DNA of 20,123 nucleotides, taken from the IMG/VR virus record IMGVR_UViG_3300029319_000296, positions 10,782-30,904 of that record; one strand, written 5' to 3'. The stretch comes from a virus. The notes under the pieces are model-generated. The model saw nothing but the letters and a program-made list of their open reading frames with translations. It did not search any database and was not told the DNA's origin. Positions 19,803 to 20,123 of this stretch are shown piece by piece; the first letter of the stretch is position 1; each line of letters starts with the position of its first letter. The translations under genes were made by a program, and so were the position numbers.

Positions 19803-20123
19803 ATGGCAGACAAATTTTTTAACGCATTTAAATTAGGACAACTCGCTAAGCCGACTAGAAGAGACGCTGGCCGCATAGAAGAAAGTGCGAAACGTGCCGG
19901 CGAAGAGGTTGCAGAAATTTATACAGACGATCCTGGCGGGCCCCGAGCCGCCCAAAGAGCCGCCGAAACAGCGGCGCTTAGTTCTGTTGTAAATCAGCTA
20001 TATTATGTCGATGGCTCAGATGCCATGGCGAACCAAGGCTTTACGGTTAGCTTCATGCACGTGCCAAGTGGCAATTCTGTATTTTTTAAAGCTTTTATCA
20101 ACTCGTTTAACGAAACTTTTAGT
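19803..20123 (+). CDS. Probable baseplate protein, N-terminal 107 residues (cut by window edge)
   Basis: ATG 19803 lies 12 nt after the tape measure stop, with TAGGAA overlapping that stop (19788-19793). The frame is open to the window end. The visible part begins MADKFFNAFKLGQLAKP, has an Ala/Arg/Glu-rich helical stretch to about residue 60, and ends with 'GFTVSFMHVPSGNSVFFKAF' and further aromatic residues (from residue ~79). The last part is suggestive of tube-initiator or baseplate proteins (gp48/gp54-like), which usually follow the tape measure, but only the first part of the domain is visible. I would call it a baseplate component with limited confidence in the exact family. Confidence 0.55.
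   Translation, partial: MADKFFNAFKLGQLAKPTRRDAGRIEESAKRAGEEVAEIYTDDPGGPRAAQRAAETAALSSVVNQLYYVDGSDAMANQGFTVSFMHVPSGNSVFFKAFINSFNETFS

Overview
The window is a virion-structure region of a contractile-tailed bacteriophage (Caudoviricetes, myovirus) of the T4-like superfamily. The diagnostic genes are a gp23-type major capsid protein, a gp22-type scaffold, a gp15-type tail completion protein, a contractile sheath, a gp19-type tail tube, a T4_baseplate-family (gp26/gp51) protein and a tape measure. All genes lie on the + strand. Spacing is tight, Shine-Dalgarno sequences are clear for most genes, and there are several intrinsic terminators. No tRNA, integrase, CRISPR or insertion sequence was seen. 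The host cannot be read from the sequence. The fibre and capsid style resembles T4-like phages of aquatic bacteria, but that is an impression, not a result.

Layout. (1) 1-6074, adhesion or fibre region: the 3' end of one fibre gene, three more fibre-like genes (464-2068, 2400-3524, 3554-4672), and a tandem pair of paralogous ~228-aa proteins of unknown role (4674-5360, 5385-6074). The four fibre products share a C-terminal beta-rich domain, and the three complete ones share an N-terminal MAY motif. A 72-aa mini-Smr-like protein (2153-2371) sits among them. (2) 6177-9684, head: scaffold, major capsid protein with an enlarged insertion, and a small Lys/Ala/Glu-rich protein between two terminators. 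(3) 9770-12407, neck and tail completion: three closely spaced genes. (4) 12527-20123, tail: an unusually long sheath (947 aa), tail tube, T4_baseplate-family protein, a short downstream frame likely coupled or frameshifted to it, tape measure, and the start of a baseplate gene cut by the window edge.

The genes together encode capsid assembly (scaffold plus capsid protein), the head-tail junction, the contractile tail, and a set of adhesins. Portal, prohead protease and terminase genes are not in the window.

The points most worth a second look are: a candidate +1 frameshift or stop-start coupling at the end of the gp26-like gene, directly before the tape measure; a recurring AT-rich, partly dyad motif (core CTATTTA) in nearly every intergenic gap, a candidate lineage-specific late promoter; the mini-Smr protein inside the fibre cluster; and a hairpin after the sheath gene whose U-tract exists only on the minus strand.
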